Source: JAEVLT01 sp050496765 (GTDB lineage Bacteria; Bacillota; Bacilli; Bacillales; Cytobacillaceae). From it: 64,000 nt of DNA. The stretch covers positions 62,001 to 126,000 of the forward strand of contig NZ_JBNWEO010000015.1 in NCBI RefSeq assembly GCF_050496765.1. The letters are read 5' to 3'. Below the pieces are notes generated by a model that saw nothing but the letters and a program-made list of their open reading frames with translations, ran no database searches and had not been told where the DNA came from. Numbering within the stretch: the stretch's first letter is position 1; each line of letters opens with the position of its first letter. The position numbers were made by a program, and so were the translations under genes. Below, one piece after another: positions 26,687 through 35,174 of the stretch.

Positions 26687-27481
26687 GTGAAAGGAAAATG
26701 GCTACTCATCGTTGTTGTGATTATGCTTTTCGGTCCAACAATGACCCTGGCTGCACAGCAAACGCCAATCGAAAAACTCGACAATATTTCGGACGAAGCA
26801 CTGCAAATGGTGAAATCGAAGCGTTATGATGACGCAAAGAAATTGCTTGATTATTTTACAGATCAATTTCCAAAACTAGCTAGTAGAGAACGACCCCTTA
26901 CATTGGATCAACTGCGAATTGTAAATGTTTCTCGGAATGAAGCTGTTGAGGCTACTGTTAACCCGAACATGAAATACGAGGAAAGAATAAATAAATTAAC
27001 GAAGTTCAGGCTTGTGATTGATGCGCTGGCAACGAGCAAACGGCCATTATGGACCGGGCTGGAGGAACAGATTTTAACGACTTTTCATCAAGTACAGAAT
27101 GATGCCAGTCAAAATCAAACGGCTGAATTCAACAGTCATTTTAATTCGTTTTTGTCATTGTATAACATGATTTATCCAAGTATGAAAATCGATGTGCCGG
27201 CAGAAACGATCCAACAGTTGGACACGCGTATCAATTTTGTGGATGATTATCGGTTGCAGATCATTGGAAACAAGAAAAAATCACAGGAATTGGCTAGTAT
27301 AGAAACAGATTTGAAACGCATATTTGAACAAGTCGACGATGATCAAACAGAACCGTCCATATGGTGGGTTATTATTTCAACTGGCAGCATAATTATTATG
27401 ACCTTATCATATGTCGGATTTAGAAAATATCAAGGCGATCCTATTGCGAAAAAGAACCGCTCACGAGAGTCTAAATATTGA
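26687..27481 (+). CDS. ypjB: Sporulation protein YpjB
   Basis: A 264-residue protein with a cleavable signal peptide (residues 1-22, ending LAAQQ), a helical extracytoplasmic region, and a C-terminal membrane span near 227-246 (IWWVIISTGSIIIMTLSYVG), so most of it lies outside the membrane. This is the layout of YpjB, annotated as a sporulation protein in Bacilli. GTG 26687 follows AAAGGGGGG; an upstream in-frame ATG overlaps that site and is less likely. Confidence 0.8.
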   Translation: MKGKWLLIVVVIMLFGPTMTLAAQQTPIEKLDNISDEALQMVKSKRYDDAKKLLDYFTDQFPKLASRERPLTLDQLRIVNVSRNEAVEATVNPNMKYEERINKLTKFRLVIDALATSKRPLWTGLEEQILTTFHQVQNDASQNQTAEFNSHFNSFLSLYNMIYPSMKIDVPAETIQQLDTRINFVDDYRLQIIGNKKKSQELASIETDLKRIFEQVDDDQTEPSIWWVIISTGSIIIMTLSYVGFRKYQGDPIAKKNRSRESKY

Positions 27482-27540
27482 CATGAATGAACACCATGAA
27501 TACAATGTTAGCAAGAAAGGCTTAAAAAGGAGGTTCTCAA

Positions 27541-28221
27541 ATGTCTTATCTTATTTATTTTGCGATTATCATTTTAATTCCACTATGGGCACAAGCCAGG
27601 GTTAAATCGGCATTCGCAAAATATTCCCGAGTACCTTCTTCCAGGCAGCTTCGCGGTGCCGAGGTGGCGAGGGAGATTTTAAATGCGAATGGTTTATACC
27701 ATGTCAGCATTGAAGAAGGAAGAGGGTTTTTAAGCGACCATTATGATCCAAGATCAAAGACGGTTCGTTTATCCCCGGAAATTTATCATGGTCATTCCAT
27801 TGCAGCTGCAGCGGTCGCTGCCCATGAATGCGGACATGCGATCCAAGACGCCCGGGAGTATGCTTTTTTGCGCTTTCGTCATGCGCTTGTACCTGTGGCC
27901 AATATTGGTTCCAACTTTTCATGGGTTTTGATCATGATTGGTATTTTTGCGCAAATGAGCGGTATGCTGCTTTTAGGTATTATTTTTATGGCAGCGGCTG
28001 TTTTGTTTCAAGTCGTAACCCTTCCTGTGGAATTTAATGCATCCAATCGTGCCATGCAGCAAGTTGTTTCGCTTGGCTTGATTCATGGCAGCGAAAAACC
28101 TGAAACAAAAAGAGTGCTGGATGCAGCGGCGTTGACATATGTTGCAGCCGCAGCAGTCGCCGTGTTGGAATTGCTGCGGCTTGTGCTTATTTATACTGGC
28201 ATGAGCCGGAGTGATGATTAA
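27541..28221 (+). CDS. YugP-type neutral zinc metallopeptidase, membrane protein
   Basis: A 226-residue membrane protease of the YugP / neutral zinc metallopeptidase family. The active-site motif HECGHAIQDA (HExxH) is near residue 95, followed by hydrophobic spans around 120-160 and 195-220 and by LPVEFNASNRA, where the third zinc ligand (glutamate) is expected. Its substrate is unknown. In B. subtilis the homologue is elsewhere; here it stands between ypjB and ypjC. GGAGGTTCTCAA precedes the ATG. Confidence 0.88.
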   Translation: MSYLIYFAIIILIPLWAQARVKSAFAKYSRVPSSRQLRGAEVAREILNANGLYHVSIEEGRGFLSDHYDPRSKTVRLSPEIYHGHSIAAAAVAAHECGHAIQDAREYAFLRFRHALVPVANIGSNFSWVLIMIGIFAQMSGMLLLGIIFMAAAVLFQVVTLPVEFNASNRAMQQVVSLGLIHGSEKPETKRVLDAAALTYVAAAAVAVLELLRLVLIYTGMSRSDD

Positions 28222-28232
28222 AAATTGCTAAG

Positions 28233-28270
28233 AAAAGCGGACGCCCTATGTCGGGTGCCCGCTTTTTAGC
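28233..28270 (+). terminator. Terminator shared by the YugP-like gene and ypjC
   Basis: AAAAGCGG and CCGCTTTT enclose an inner CGCCC/GGGTG pairing. It lies between two converging genes and looks bidirectional. Confidence 0.8.
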
Positions 28271-29138
28271 TTTCAATCGGCTTTTTGTTTTCATCTAGGG
28301 TAAAACCTTCGCCGTGAACGTCATGGACAATCGTAATCGAGACAAATGCATGCGGATCAATCGAAGTGATTAAATTTTTCAACCGGACGATTTCATTTTT
28401 GGCGACAACACAATACAGCACATCCCGCTCGTTTTTCGTGTACGAACCAAAACCTTTAAGAATGGTAACCCCGCGATCCATTTCGAGCATGATTTTGTCA
28501 GCAATCGCTTCATTTTGTTCCGAAATAATCATTGCACCCCTTGCAGTATACGCACCTTCCTGCATGAAATCAACCACTCTTGCGCCAACGAGCACAGCAA
28601 CAAGGGTATACATTGCCTGCTTGTAATTGAGGTAAGCAAGAAGTGAAAGCGTGATAACACACGCATCAAAAAGAAACATCGTCTTCCCCATACTCCAGCC
28701 AACATATTTATGTACCAACCGGGCAATAATGTCAACGCCGCCTGTTGTCCCGCCATATCGAAAAATGATTCCCAAGCCAATTCCTGTGAAGCCTCCCGCA
28801 AACAGAGCGGCAAGTGTTAAGTCATTCGTTAAAGGCATATTGATTGTGTTGCGTTGAAAGATCCACAAAAACAAGGAGACACTAAAGGTGCCTATAAGTG
28901 TGTAAAAAAACGTGTTTCGACCCAATAGCTTCCAGCCGATAAAGAAGAGGGGAATGTTTAATAGCAGATTTGTGTAGGAAGGATCCCAATGAAACAAAAA
29001 GTAGAATAAAAGCGTGATGCCGGTAAAGCCGCCTTCGGCCAATTTGTTTTGCATATTGAAATTAACTAGTCCGAATGACATGATCGCCGCACCAATTAAA
29101 ATGAAGAAGATATTTTTGAGTTTTAAATGAAACAACAT
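28266..29138 (-). CDS. ypjC: YitT/YpjC family membrane protein
   Basis: A 290-residue protein with five or six membrane spans in the first ~195 residues and a cytoplasmic DUF2179 domain at the end (ARGAMIISEQNEAIADKIML, then DRGVTILKG). RYGGTTGGVDIIARL is typical of the YitT family, whose transport substrate is not established. ATG 29138 has AAGGAGA six bases upstream on the minus strand; the longer frame to 29189 has no support. It converges on the YugP-like gene. Confidence 0.87.
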   Translation of the reverse strand: MLFHLKLKNIFFILIGAAIMSFGLVNFNMQNKLAEGGFTGITLLFYFLFHWDPSYTNLLLNIPLFFIGWKLLGRNTFFYTLIGTFSVSLFLWIFQRNTINMPLTNDLTLAALFAGGFTGIGLGIIFRYGGTTGGVDIIARLVHKYVGWSMGKTMFLFDACVITLSLLAYLNYKQAMYTLVAVLVGARVVDFMQEGAYTARGAMIISEQNEAIADKIMLEMDRGVTILKGFGSYTKNERDVLYCVVAKNEIVRLKNLITSIDPHAFVSITIVHDVHGEGFTLDENKKPIES

Positions 29139-29306
29139 AGCGATTCTCCTTGTCCAAAAGTCTCGGTAAAGCGGTTTAATTATAACCAATTAACCGGCCA
29201 GGGGCAATCTCGGCAGAAATAAAACATAGCATAGGGAAAAACATTTGTAAAACCGGACTAATTTAGCTAACATGAGAAATGTAGCTGGATTTAAAGAGGT
29301 GAGGAA

Positions 29307-29642
29307 ATGGCAACAGAAAAAACGGTAAAAGACTTGCAGATGGAAGTTGATACATACATAAGTCAATTCAAGGAGGGCTATTTTAGCCCGCTCGCCATGC
29401 TTGCGAGAATGACAGAAGAACTCGGCGAATTGGCACGGGAAGTCAATCATTATTATGGAGAAAAACCAAAAAAAACGGATGAAGTCGAAAAATCGATAGA
29501 AGAGGAGCTTGGCGACCTGCTTTTTGTCCTGATTTGTTTTGCGAATTCATTAAAGATTGACCTTCAGCAAGCACACGACATTGTGATGGAAAAGTTCAAG
29601 ACACGTGATCAGAATCGCTGGACGAAAAAGGATGCGGAATAA
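29307..29642 (+). CDS. ypjD: YpjD, MazG-like nucleotide pyrophosphohydrolase
   Basis: A 111-residue all-helical protein of the MazG / dUTPase-like superfamily, which hydrolyses nucleoside triphosphates or related compounds to monophosphates. The metal-binding signature is split between MTEELGELAREV (ExxE) and EEELGDLLFVLICFAN (ExxD). The exact substrate cannot be read from sequence. The ATG follows GAGGTGAGGAA. It leads the dapB-mgsA-bsh operon with a 22-base gap. Confidence 0.9.
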   Translation: MATEKTVKDLQMEVDTYISQFKEGYFSPLAMLARMTEELGELAREVNHYYGEKPKKTDEVEKSIEEELGDLLFVLICFANSLKIDLQQAHDIVMEKFKTRDQNRWTKKDAE

Positions 29643-29664
29643 GGAATAAAAGGAGAAGACAAAG

Positions 29665-30465
29665 ATGAATACAATTCGAATCGCTATTGCCGGTCCCCGT
29701 GGACGAATGGGACGAGAGGCTGTAAAACTTGTGCAGGCAACAGATCAGTTTGAACTTGCTGCTGTGGTTGACCATAAATACGACGGCTTGTTGCTTAGTG
29801 AACTTGATGGATTTTCCCAAGTCAATGTTCCTATTTACACCGATTTGGCCAAATGCCTTCAAGAGTCAAATGCGGATGTTCTTGTTGATTTAACTACCCC
29901 TGAAGTGGGAATGTACCATGCGAAAACGGCGCTTTCCTATAATGTCCGTCCTGTTGTGGGGACAACCGGGTTTTCGAAAGAAGACTTAAAAGAATTAGAG
30001 AATATTTGCCGGGAAAAAGAGCTAGGCTGTATCATTGCTCCGAATTTTGCGATTGGTGCAGTTCTAATGATGAAATTTTCACAAATGGCCGCAAAATATT
30101 TTCAAGATGTTGAAATTATTGAATTGCACCATGATCAAAAACTGGATGCACCATCCGGTACAGCTGTAAAAACAGCAGAAATGATTGCCGAAGTCCGCGA
30201 GCGAAAGGTTCAAGGTCACCCAAATGAAAAGGAAACCCTTAGAGGGGCAAGAGGAGCCGATCTTGAAGGGATGCACATCCATTCTGTCCGTCTGCCTGGA
30301 TTGATCGCCCATCAGCAAGTATTGTTCGGCTCAGATGGACAAACACTGACAATCCGCCACGATTCTTACCATCGCGGCTCGTTTATGTCTGGCGTAAAAA
30401 TTGCGGTTGAAACGGTCATGAAACTTGATTCGTTTGTTTATGGGCTAGAAAATATTTTAGAATAA
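29665..30465 (+). CDS. dapB: 4-hydroxy-tetrahydrodipicolinate reductase
   Basis: DapB reduces the product of DapA to tetrahydrodipicolinate, on the route to diaminopimelate for the cell wall, lysine and spore dipicolinate. The nucleotide-binding motif IAGPRGRMGREA is at residues 8-19; LHHDQKLDAPSGTA near residue 155 holds the catalytic residues. 266 residues, normal for the family. The ATG follows AAAGGAGAAGAC. Confidence 0.97.
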   Translation: MNTIRIAIAGPRGRMGREAVKLVQATDQFELAAVVDHKYDGLLLSELDGFSQVNVPIYTDLAKCLQESNADVLVDLTTPEVGMYHAKTALSYNVRPVVGTTGFSKEDLKELENICREKELGCIIAPNFAIGAVLMMKFSQMAAKYFQDVEIIELHHDQKLDAPSGTAVKTAEMIAEVRERKVQGHPNEKETLRGARGADLEGMHIHSVRLPGLIAHQQVLFGSDGQTLTIRHDSYHRGSFMSGVKIAVETVMKLDSFVYGLENILE

Positions 30466-30477
30466 GGGGTTTTTGCC

Positions 30478-30909
30478 ATGAACATTGCACTAATCGCACA
30501 TGATAAAAAAAAGGATGATCTTGTTCAATTCGTTACTGCCTATCAGGCGACTTTTTCAAATCATACATTGTATGCCACCGGAACAACGGGTCTGAGAATT
30601 AGTGAAGCAACAGGGCTGAATGTTCATCGTTTTCAATCAGGACCGCTCGGAGGAGATCAGGAAATTGGAGCAATGATCGCGAAAAATCAAATGGACGCTG
30701 TTTTCTTTTTCCGTGATCCGTTAACTGCCCAGCCGCATGAGCCTGACGTTACCGCACTTGTTCGCCTTTGCGACGTTTATTCAATACCGCTTGCCACCAA
30801 TATGGGCTCAGCGGAACTATTAATTCGGGGGCTGGAACAAGGCATGCTCGAGTGGCGAAATATTGCGAAAAGAAACAGTGGTGATGAAAATGGAAACAAA
30901 ATCGTTTGA
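30478..30909 (+). CDS. mgsA: Methylglyoxal synthase
   Basis: Converts dihydroxyacetone phosphate to methylglyoxal plus phosphate, a glycolytic bypass when phosphate is low. The 143 residues contain IALIAHDKKKDDL, ATGTTGLRI, SGPLGGDQEIGA and FFRDPLTAQPHEPD, which together form the phosphate pocket and active site. It is adjacent to bacillithiol genes; bacillithiol takes part in methylglyoxal detoxification in Bacillus, which makes the grouping sensible. Confidence 0.97.
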   Translation: MNIALIAHDKKKDDLVQFVTAYQATFSNHTLYATGTTGLRISEATGLNVHRFQSGPLGGDQEIGAMIAKNQMDAVFFFRDPLTAQPHEPDVTALVRLCDVYSIPLATNMGSAELLIRGLEQGMLEWRNIAKRNSGDENGNKIV

Positions 30910-31606
30910 TATTCTTGCATTTGGCGCCCATGCTGATGATGTCGAGATTGGTATGGGCGGAACGATCGCAAAATATGCAGCTTTAGGGAAAAAAATCGCC
31001 ATTTGCGATTTAACCGATGCTGATTTGTCATCGAACGGAACAGTCGAATCAAGAAAAATCGAAGCTCGTGACGCGGGCCAAATTCTTGGAGTGGCTGAAC
31101 GCATTTCCCTCGGCATGCCCGATCGCGGGTTGCTGCTGAACAAAGATTATATTCGGACAATTGCCGGGGTAATCCGCATGTTTCGTCCAAAGCTTGTCTT
31201 TGCTCCGTATTTTACCGATCGTCATCCGGATCATGGCAATTGCGCCCGTCTTGTTGCAGAAGCTGTTTTCTCTGCAGGAATCCGGAAATTTCAAACGGAG
31301 CGGGGGGAAGCTTCCCATCGCGTTCAAAATGTTTATTTTTACATGATTAATGGATTTCATCATCCCGATTTTACAATTGATATCTCGATGTACATGGAGA
31401 CCAAAAAGAAGGCCCTCAACGCCTACAAAAGCCAGTTTGTCAAAACGGAGGGAACGGTTGATACACCACTTGTCAACGGATATATCGAAACAATTGAAGC
31501 GCGGGAAAAAATGTTTGGGCAGCAGGTTGGCGTTGAGTTTGCAGAAGGGTTTAAAACCGACAAGCCGCTTCTTCTTGATCGGGATTTGTTAGGAGAGTCA
31601 TCATGA
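30890..31606 (+). CDS. bshB1: Bacillithiol biosynthesis deacetylase BshB1
   Basis: Removes the acetyl group from GlcNAc-malate, the second step of bacillithiol synthesis. It is a PIG-L / LmbE type zinc enzyme: FGAHADDVEIGMGG near residue 11 (AHxDD) and DRHPDHGN near residue 110 hold the metal. 238 residues from ATG 30890, preceded by GGTGAT; this start overlaps mgsA by 20 bases. bshA overlaps its end by four bases. Confidence 0.95.
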   Translation: METKSFDILAFGAHADDVEIGMGGTIAKYAALGKKIAICDLTDADLSSNGTVESRKIEARDAGQILGVAERISLGMPDRGLLLNKDYIRTIAGVIRMFRPKLVFAPYFTDRHPDHGNCARLVAEAVFSAGIRKFQTERGEASHRVQNVYFYMINGFHHPDFTIDISMYMETKKKALNAYKSQFVKTEGTVDTPLVNGYIETIEAREKMFGQQVGVEFAEGFKTDKPLLLDRDLLGESS

Positions 31607-32748
31607 AAAAATTAAAGATTGGCATCACGTGCTACCCTACGGTTGGCGGCTCGGGGGTTGTTGCAACAGAGCTTGGAAAAATGCTCGCTGAAAAAGGCCA
31701 TGAAATTCATTTTATATCATCAAGCCTTCCTTTTCGTCTAAAAAGGATGTACCACAATATCTCATACCATCAGGTGGAGGTGAATCAATATTCTGTTTTT
31801 CAATACCCTCCATACGATATTGCTCTGGCCAGTAAAATGGCAGAAGTAGTAAACCGCGAAAAATTGGATCTGCTCCATGTCCATTATGCAATTCCCCATG
31901 CCGTGTGTGCGATTTTGGCCAAACAGATGGCAGATCATGATATAAAAATTGTTACAACCCTGCATGGAACCGATATCACCGTGCTTGGCTATGACCCATC
32001 GCTTTCGGATGCAATTAAGTTTGGCATTGAGAAATCAGATATTGTGACCGCTGTGTCAAACGCCTTAATTGAGCAGACATACGACTTGATTAACCCGGAC
32101 AAACCGATTCAAACGGTCTATAATTTTATCGATGAACGCGTATATCAAAAAAGTGATGCTGCCCACTTAAAGGAAGAATTTTCGATTGCTGCTGACGAAA
32201 AAGTTATCATTCATGTGTCGAATTTCCGGACGGTTAAACGGGTTCCGGATGTTGTAAAAGCATTTGCAGAAATTGTAAAAGCCATGCCAGCAAAGCTATT
32301 GTTAGTCGGTGACGGGCCGGAAGTAACAACAGTAGCCAAACTTGTCAAAACACTTGGAATAACAGATAAAGTATTGTTTTTAGGAAAGCAGGAAAATCTT
32401 GAAGAATTGTACTCCATCAGCGATTTAATGCTGCTGTTGTCTGAGAAGGAAAGCTTTGGACTCGTGCTTCTTGAAGCGATGGCTTGCGGTGTTCCGTGTA
32501 TCGGCACAAATGTCGGCGGAATCCCCGAAGTCATTACAGATGGTGTAAATGGGTATATCAGTCAACTTGGCGATATTCAGGATATTGCTCAAAAAGCGAT
32601 CCATCTTTTACAAGACGAGGATTTTCATCAAAAAGTTTCGCAGCAAGCCCTTGAGACAGTGAAGCAAAAATTTAAAGCAGAAGCGATTGTGGCACAATAT
32701 GAAGATATTTATTCCACGCTTCTGGATCAAGGTGAAACCAATGCTTGA
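31603..32748 (+). CDS. bshA: N-acetyl-alpha-D-glucosaminyl L-malate synthase BshA
   Basis: A GT4-family glycosyltransferase that joins UDP-GlcNAc and L-malate, the first step to bacillithiol. The 381 residues open KIGITCYPTVGGSGVVATEL, with HGTDITVLG near residue 120 and the nucleotide-sugar motif EKESFGLVLLEAMACG near 285. Overlaps bshB1 by four bases at the start and cca by eight at the end, indicating translational coupling. Confidence 0.97.
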   Translation: MKKLKIGITCYPTVGGSGVVATELGKMLAEKGHEIHFISSSLPFRLKRMYHNISYHQVEVNQYSVFQYPPYDIALASKMAEVVNREKLDLLHVHYAIPHAVCAILAKQMADHDIKIVTTLHGTDITVLGYDPSLSDAIKFGIEKSDIVTAVSNALIEQTYDLINPDKPIQTVYNFIDERVYQKSDAAHLKEEFSIAADEKVIIHVSNFRTVKRVPDVVKAFAEIVKAMPAKLLLVGDGPEVTTVAKLVKTLGITDKVLFLGKQENLEELYSISDLMLLLSEKESFGLVLLEAMACGVPCIGTNVGGIPEVITDGVNGYISQLGDIQDIAQKAIHLLQDEDFHQKVSQQALETVKQKFKAEAIVAQYEDIYSTLLDQGETNA

Positions 32749-33943
32749 GCCGTTTGTATCGGCGGTGCCGCTGCTTGAAAAATTGGAGAATGCAGGGTTC
32801 GAGGCGTATTTTGTAGGGGGATCTGTCCGCGATTTTCTTTTAGGGAAGCCGATTAACGATGTTGATATTGCTACTTCGGCAACACCTCTAGAGATGAAGC
32901 GGATTTTTCCGAAAACGGTTGATGTGGGCATCGAGCATGGAACAATACTTGTCCTTGCAAATGGTATCGGCTATGAGATCACCACCTTTCGGGCAGAAGC
33001 GGAATATGTAGATTACCGAAAACCGAAGCAAGTAATCTTTATCCGATCCTTAATAAAGGATCTAAAGCGCCGTGATTTTACGATGAACGCGATCGCCATG
33101 GATCGCCACGGAAAACTGATTGACCCTTTTAACGGGCAAATTGCTATTAAGCAAAAGCGGATTGAAACGGTTGGCAAGGCGAAGGAACGTTTTCAAGAGG
33201 ATGCTCTAAGAATGATGAGAGCGGTTCGTTTTGTCAGTCAGCTTTCTTTTTCGGTAGAAGCTAAGACTTTACAGGCTGTAGCGGAACATGGATATTTGCT
33301 AGAGAAGATAGCTGTTGAGCGGAAACAAGCGGAGTTTGCCAAGCTATTGACGGGAAGTTCAAGACGCGAATCGGTAAAAGTATTATTGGAAACCAATCTA
33401 TACCGATTTTTACCAGGACTTCAACAGCAGAGAGCAGTGTTTGAAAAACTTCTTCACTTCCGCTGTGAGACACTCAATCTGAACGAAATGTGGGCGTTAT
33501 TAATCCATTTGGCCGAATATAACACCGCTAAAGAAACCGATGATTTTCTGCGCAAATGGAAGCTGCCTGTAAAACAAATCAAGGAGATTAACTCGATCTT
33601 GGCATTTTTGAAAATCAGGCTGAAGCATGATTGGACTTCCTATGATTTATATTGCGCCGGGCGAAATAAAATTGAATCAACTGAAAAACTTTTTCAAGTG
33701 ATTTCCGGTGTTCAAGATGATGCAGTTCTAACACAAATTTTAGCCCGGTATTTGCAATTGCCAATCAAAGAACGTTCACAGTTGAATGTTACAGGCCAGA
33801 ATTTAATTGATTGGCTGAAAAAACCGGGCGGACCATGGGTTAGAAAGTTAATTGAACAAATCGAGCTTAAAATTATTGAGAATGAATTAAAGAATGAAAA
33901 ACAGGCAATAAAGGAGTGGCTGCTGAAGTGCAATCAGAACTAA
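32741..33943 (+). CDS. cca: CCA tRNA nucleotidyltransferase
   Basis: Adds or repairs the 3' CCA end of tRNAs. The 400-residue protein begins with the class II nucleotidyltransferase head: GGSVRDFLLGKPINDVDIAT near residue 24 includes the metal-binding DVD pair, and RRDFTMNAIAMD follows near 110. ATG 32741 has AAGGTGA just upstream; upstream extension into bshA is unlikely. Overlaps birA at its 3' end. Confidence 0.95.
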   Translation: MLEPFVSAVPLLEKLENAGFEAYFVGGSVRDFLLGKPINDVDIATSATPLEMKRIFPKTVDVGIEHGTILVLANGIGYEITTFRAEAEYVDYRKPKQVIFIRSLIKDLKRRDFTMNAIAMDRHGKLIDPFNGQIAIKQKRIETVGKAKERFQEDALRMMRAVRFVSQLSFSVEAKTLQAVAEHGYLLEKIAVERKQAEFAKLLTGSSRRESVKVLLETNLYRFLPGLQQQRAVFEKLLHFRCETLNLNEMWALLIHLAEYNTAKETDDFLRKWKLPVKQIKEINSILAFLKIRLKHDWTSYDLYCAGRNKIESTEKLFQVISGVQDDAVLTQILARYLQLPIKERSQLNVTGQNLIDWLKKPGGPWVRKLIEQIELKIIENELKNEKQAIKEWLLKCNQN

Positions 33944-34905
33944 GGAAAGAACTGCTTGATGCCTTCACAAAAGCTGGCGATTCGTTTCTGTCAGGGCAAT
34001 CGATTGCTGAACTGATCGGCTGTTCCAGAACAGCTGTATGGAAACATATTGAAGAACTCCGCAAAGACGGTTTTGAACTAGAAGCGGTACGAAGAAAAGG
34101 GTACCGGATTATTAAAACACCTGATAATATAAAGCCGGATGAAATTCGTTTCGGGTTAACAACGAAATACATTGGGCACAACCTGTATTACGAAGATCAA
34201 GTAGATTCAACCCAAAAAATTGCACACCGGCTGGCAAATGAAGGTGCTAAGACAGGAACGGTTGTCATTGCTGAAGAACAATTATCGGGGCGGGGAAGAA
34301 TGGAGCGTAAATGGTATTCGCCAAAATTCACTGGCATCTGGATGAGTCTGATTTTAAGGCCGAATATACCATTGATAAAAGCCCCGCAATTAACGCTGCT
34401 AGCGGCGGTTGCAATCGTTCAAGCGATGGAAGAAATGGCGGGCGTTTCTCCGGAAATTAAATGGCCAAATGATATTTTGGTTAACGGCAAGAAAGTCACC
34501 GGAATTTTAACAGAGCTTCAAGCCGAAGCAGACCGCATCCACTCGATTATCATCGGTATAGGGATCAATGTAAATCAGCAAATAACTGATTTTCCTATAG
34601 ACCTTCAAAATACGGCAAGCTCCCTAGCGATTGAAACAGGTAAGAAAATTTCCCGCTCAGACCTAATTCGCAGCATTTTCTCTCATTTTGAAAAAATGTA
34701 CGAGCTTTATTTGGCTGAAGGCTTCTATCCAGTCAAGCTTCTCTGGGAAAGCTATGTCCGCAGTATTGGCCGGGAGATCACTGCTCACACATTAACGGCG
34801 ACAATTAAAGGAAAGGCGCTTGGAATAACGGATGATGGCGTCTTGCAGGTGGAGGATGAGAACGGAAAAATCCATTCTATTTATTCTGCCGACATAGAAA
34901 TCTAA
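33928..34905 (+). CDS. birA: Biotin-protein ligase / biotin operon repressor BirA
   Basis: Bifunctional: attaches biotin to carboxylases through biotinyl-AMP and represses biotin genes. An N-terminal winged helix (SIAELIGCSRTAVWKHIEEL, about 26-45) precedes the ligase domain with SGRGRMERKWYS near 115 and IKWPNDILVNGKKVTGILTE near 180. GTG 33928 gives 325 residues and aligns with the start of the B. subtilis protein; AAAGGAG is 11 bases upstream. It overlaps cca by 16 bases. Confidence 0.94.
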   Translation: MQSELRKELLDAFTKAGDSFLSGQSIAELIGCSRTAVWKHIEELRKDGFELEAVRRKGYRIIKTPDNIKPDEIRFGLTTKYIGHNLYYEDQVDSTQKIAHRLANEGAKTGTVVIAEEQLSGRGRMERKWYSPKFTGIWMSLILRPNIPLIKAPQLTLLAAVAIVQAMEEMAGVSPEIKWPNDILVNGKKVTGILTELQAEADRIHSIIIGIGINVNQQITDFPIDLQNTASSLAIETGKKISRSDLIRSIFSHFEKMYELYLAEGFYPVKLLWESYVRSIGREITAHTLTATIKGKALGITDDGVLQVEDENGKIHSIYSADIEI

Positions 34906-34945
34906 GATTGGAATGAATTCATAGTAGTAAATTTTCTTGCGTTTC

Positions 34946-34954
34946 TGCTATAAT
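34946..34954 (+). promoter_or_regulatory. Extended -10 promoter of panBCD
   Basis: TGCTATAAT (TG-N-TATAAT). Transcription would begin near 34961, giving a leader of about 215 bases before panB. Confidence 0.65.
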
Positions 34955-35010
34955 GCAATTGGGCGGTATCTTATCGAACTGCACCTGAATGACTCGTCTT
35001 AGAAAATGAA

Positions 35011-35116
35011 AAGGTTTCTGCCTAGATCCGTTTGGACGGACCGGGACAGAGGGATAAAGCACATCGACTTTGGGTAACGAAGATCCTCTCTGCCTTTTGC
35101 AGAAGGGTCTTTTTTA
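35011..35116 (+). promoter_or_regulatory. pan-type leader RNA with attenuator, upstream of panB
   Basis: The panB leader folds in two competing ways. Hairpin A: TCTGCC (35017-35022) with GG-A-CAGA (35044-35050, one bulged A), capped by TCCGT/ACGGA. An antiterminator pairs CAGAGGGAT (35047-35055) with ATCCTCTCTG (35083-35092). A terminator pairs AGATCCTCTCTGC (35081-35093) with GCAGAAGGGTCT (35099-35110) and ends in T's. Hairpin A and the antiterminator share bases 35047-35050, so forming A should favour termination. A stem with bulged A's in front of panB is the published description of the Firmicutes pan RNA motif, a candidate pantothenate-pathway riboswitch. Assignment to that family is by position and shape. 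Confidence 0.7.
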
Positions 35117-35174
35117 ATTGCTGCAAAAGGGTGAGCGTTTTATCTCCTCTTCCGAAAATAAGGGAGGGAAAAGA

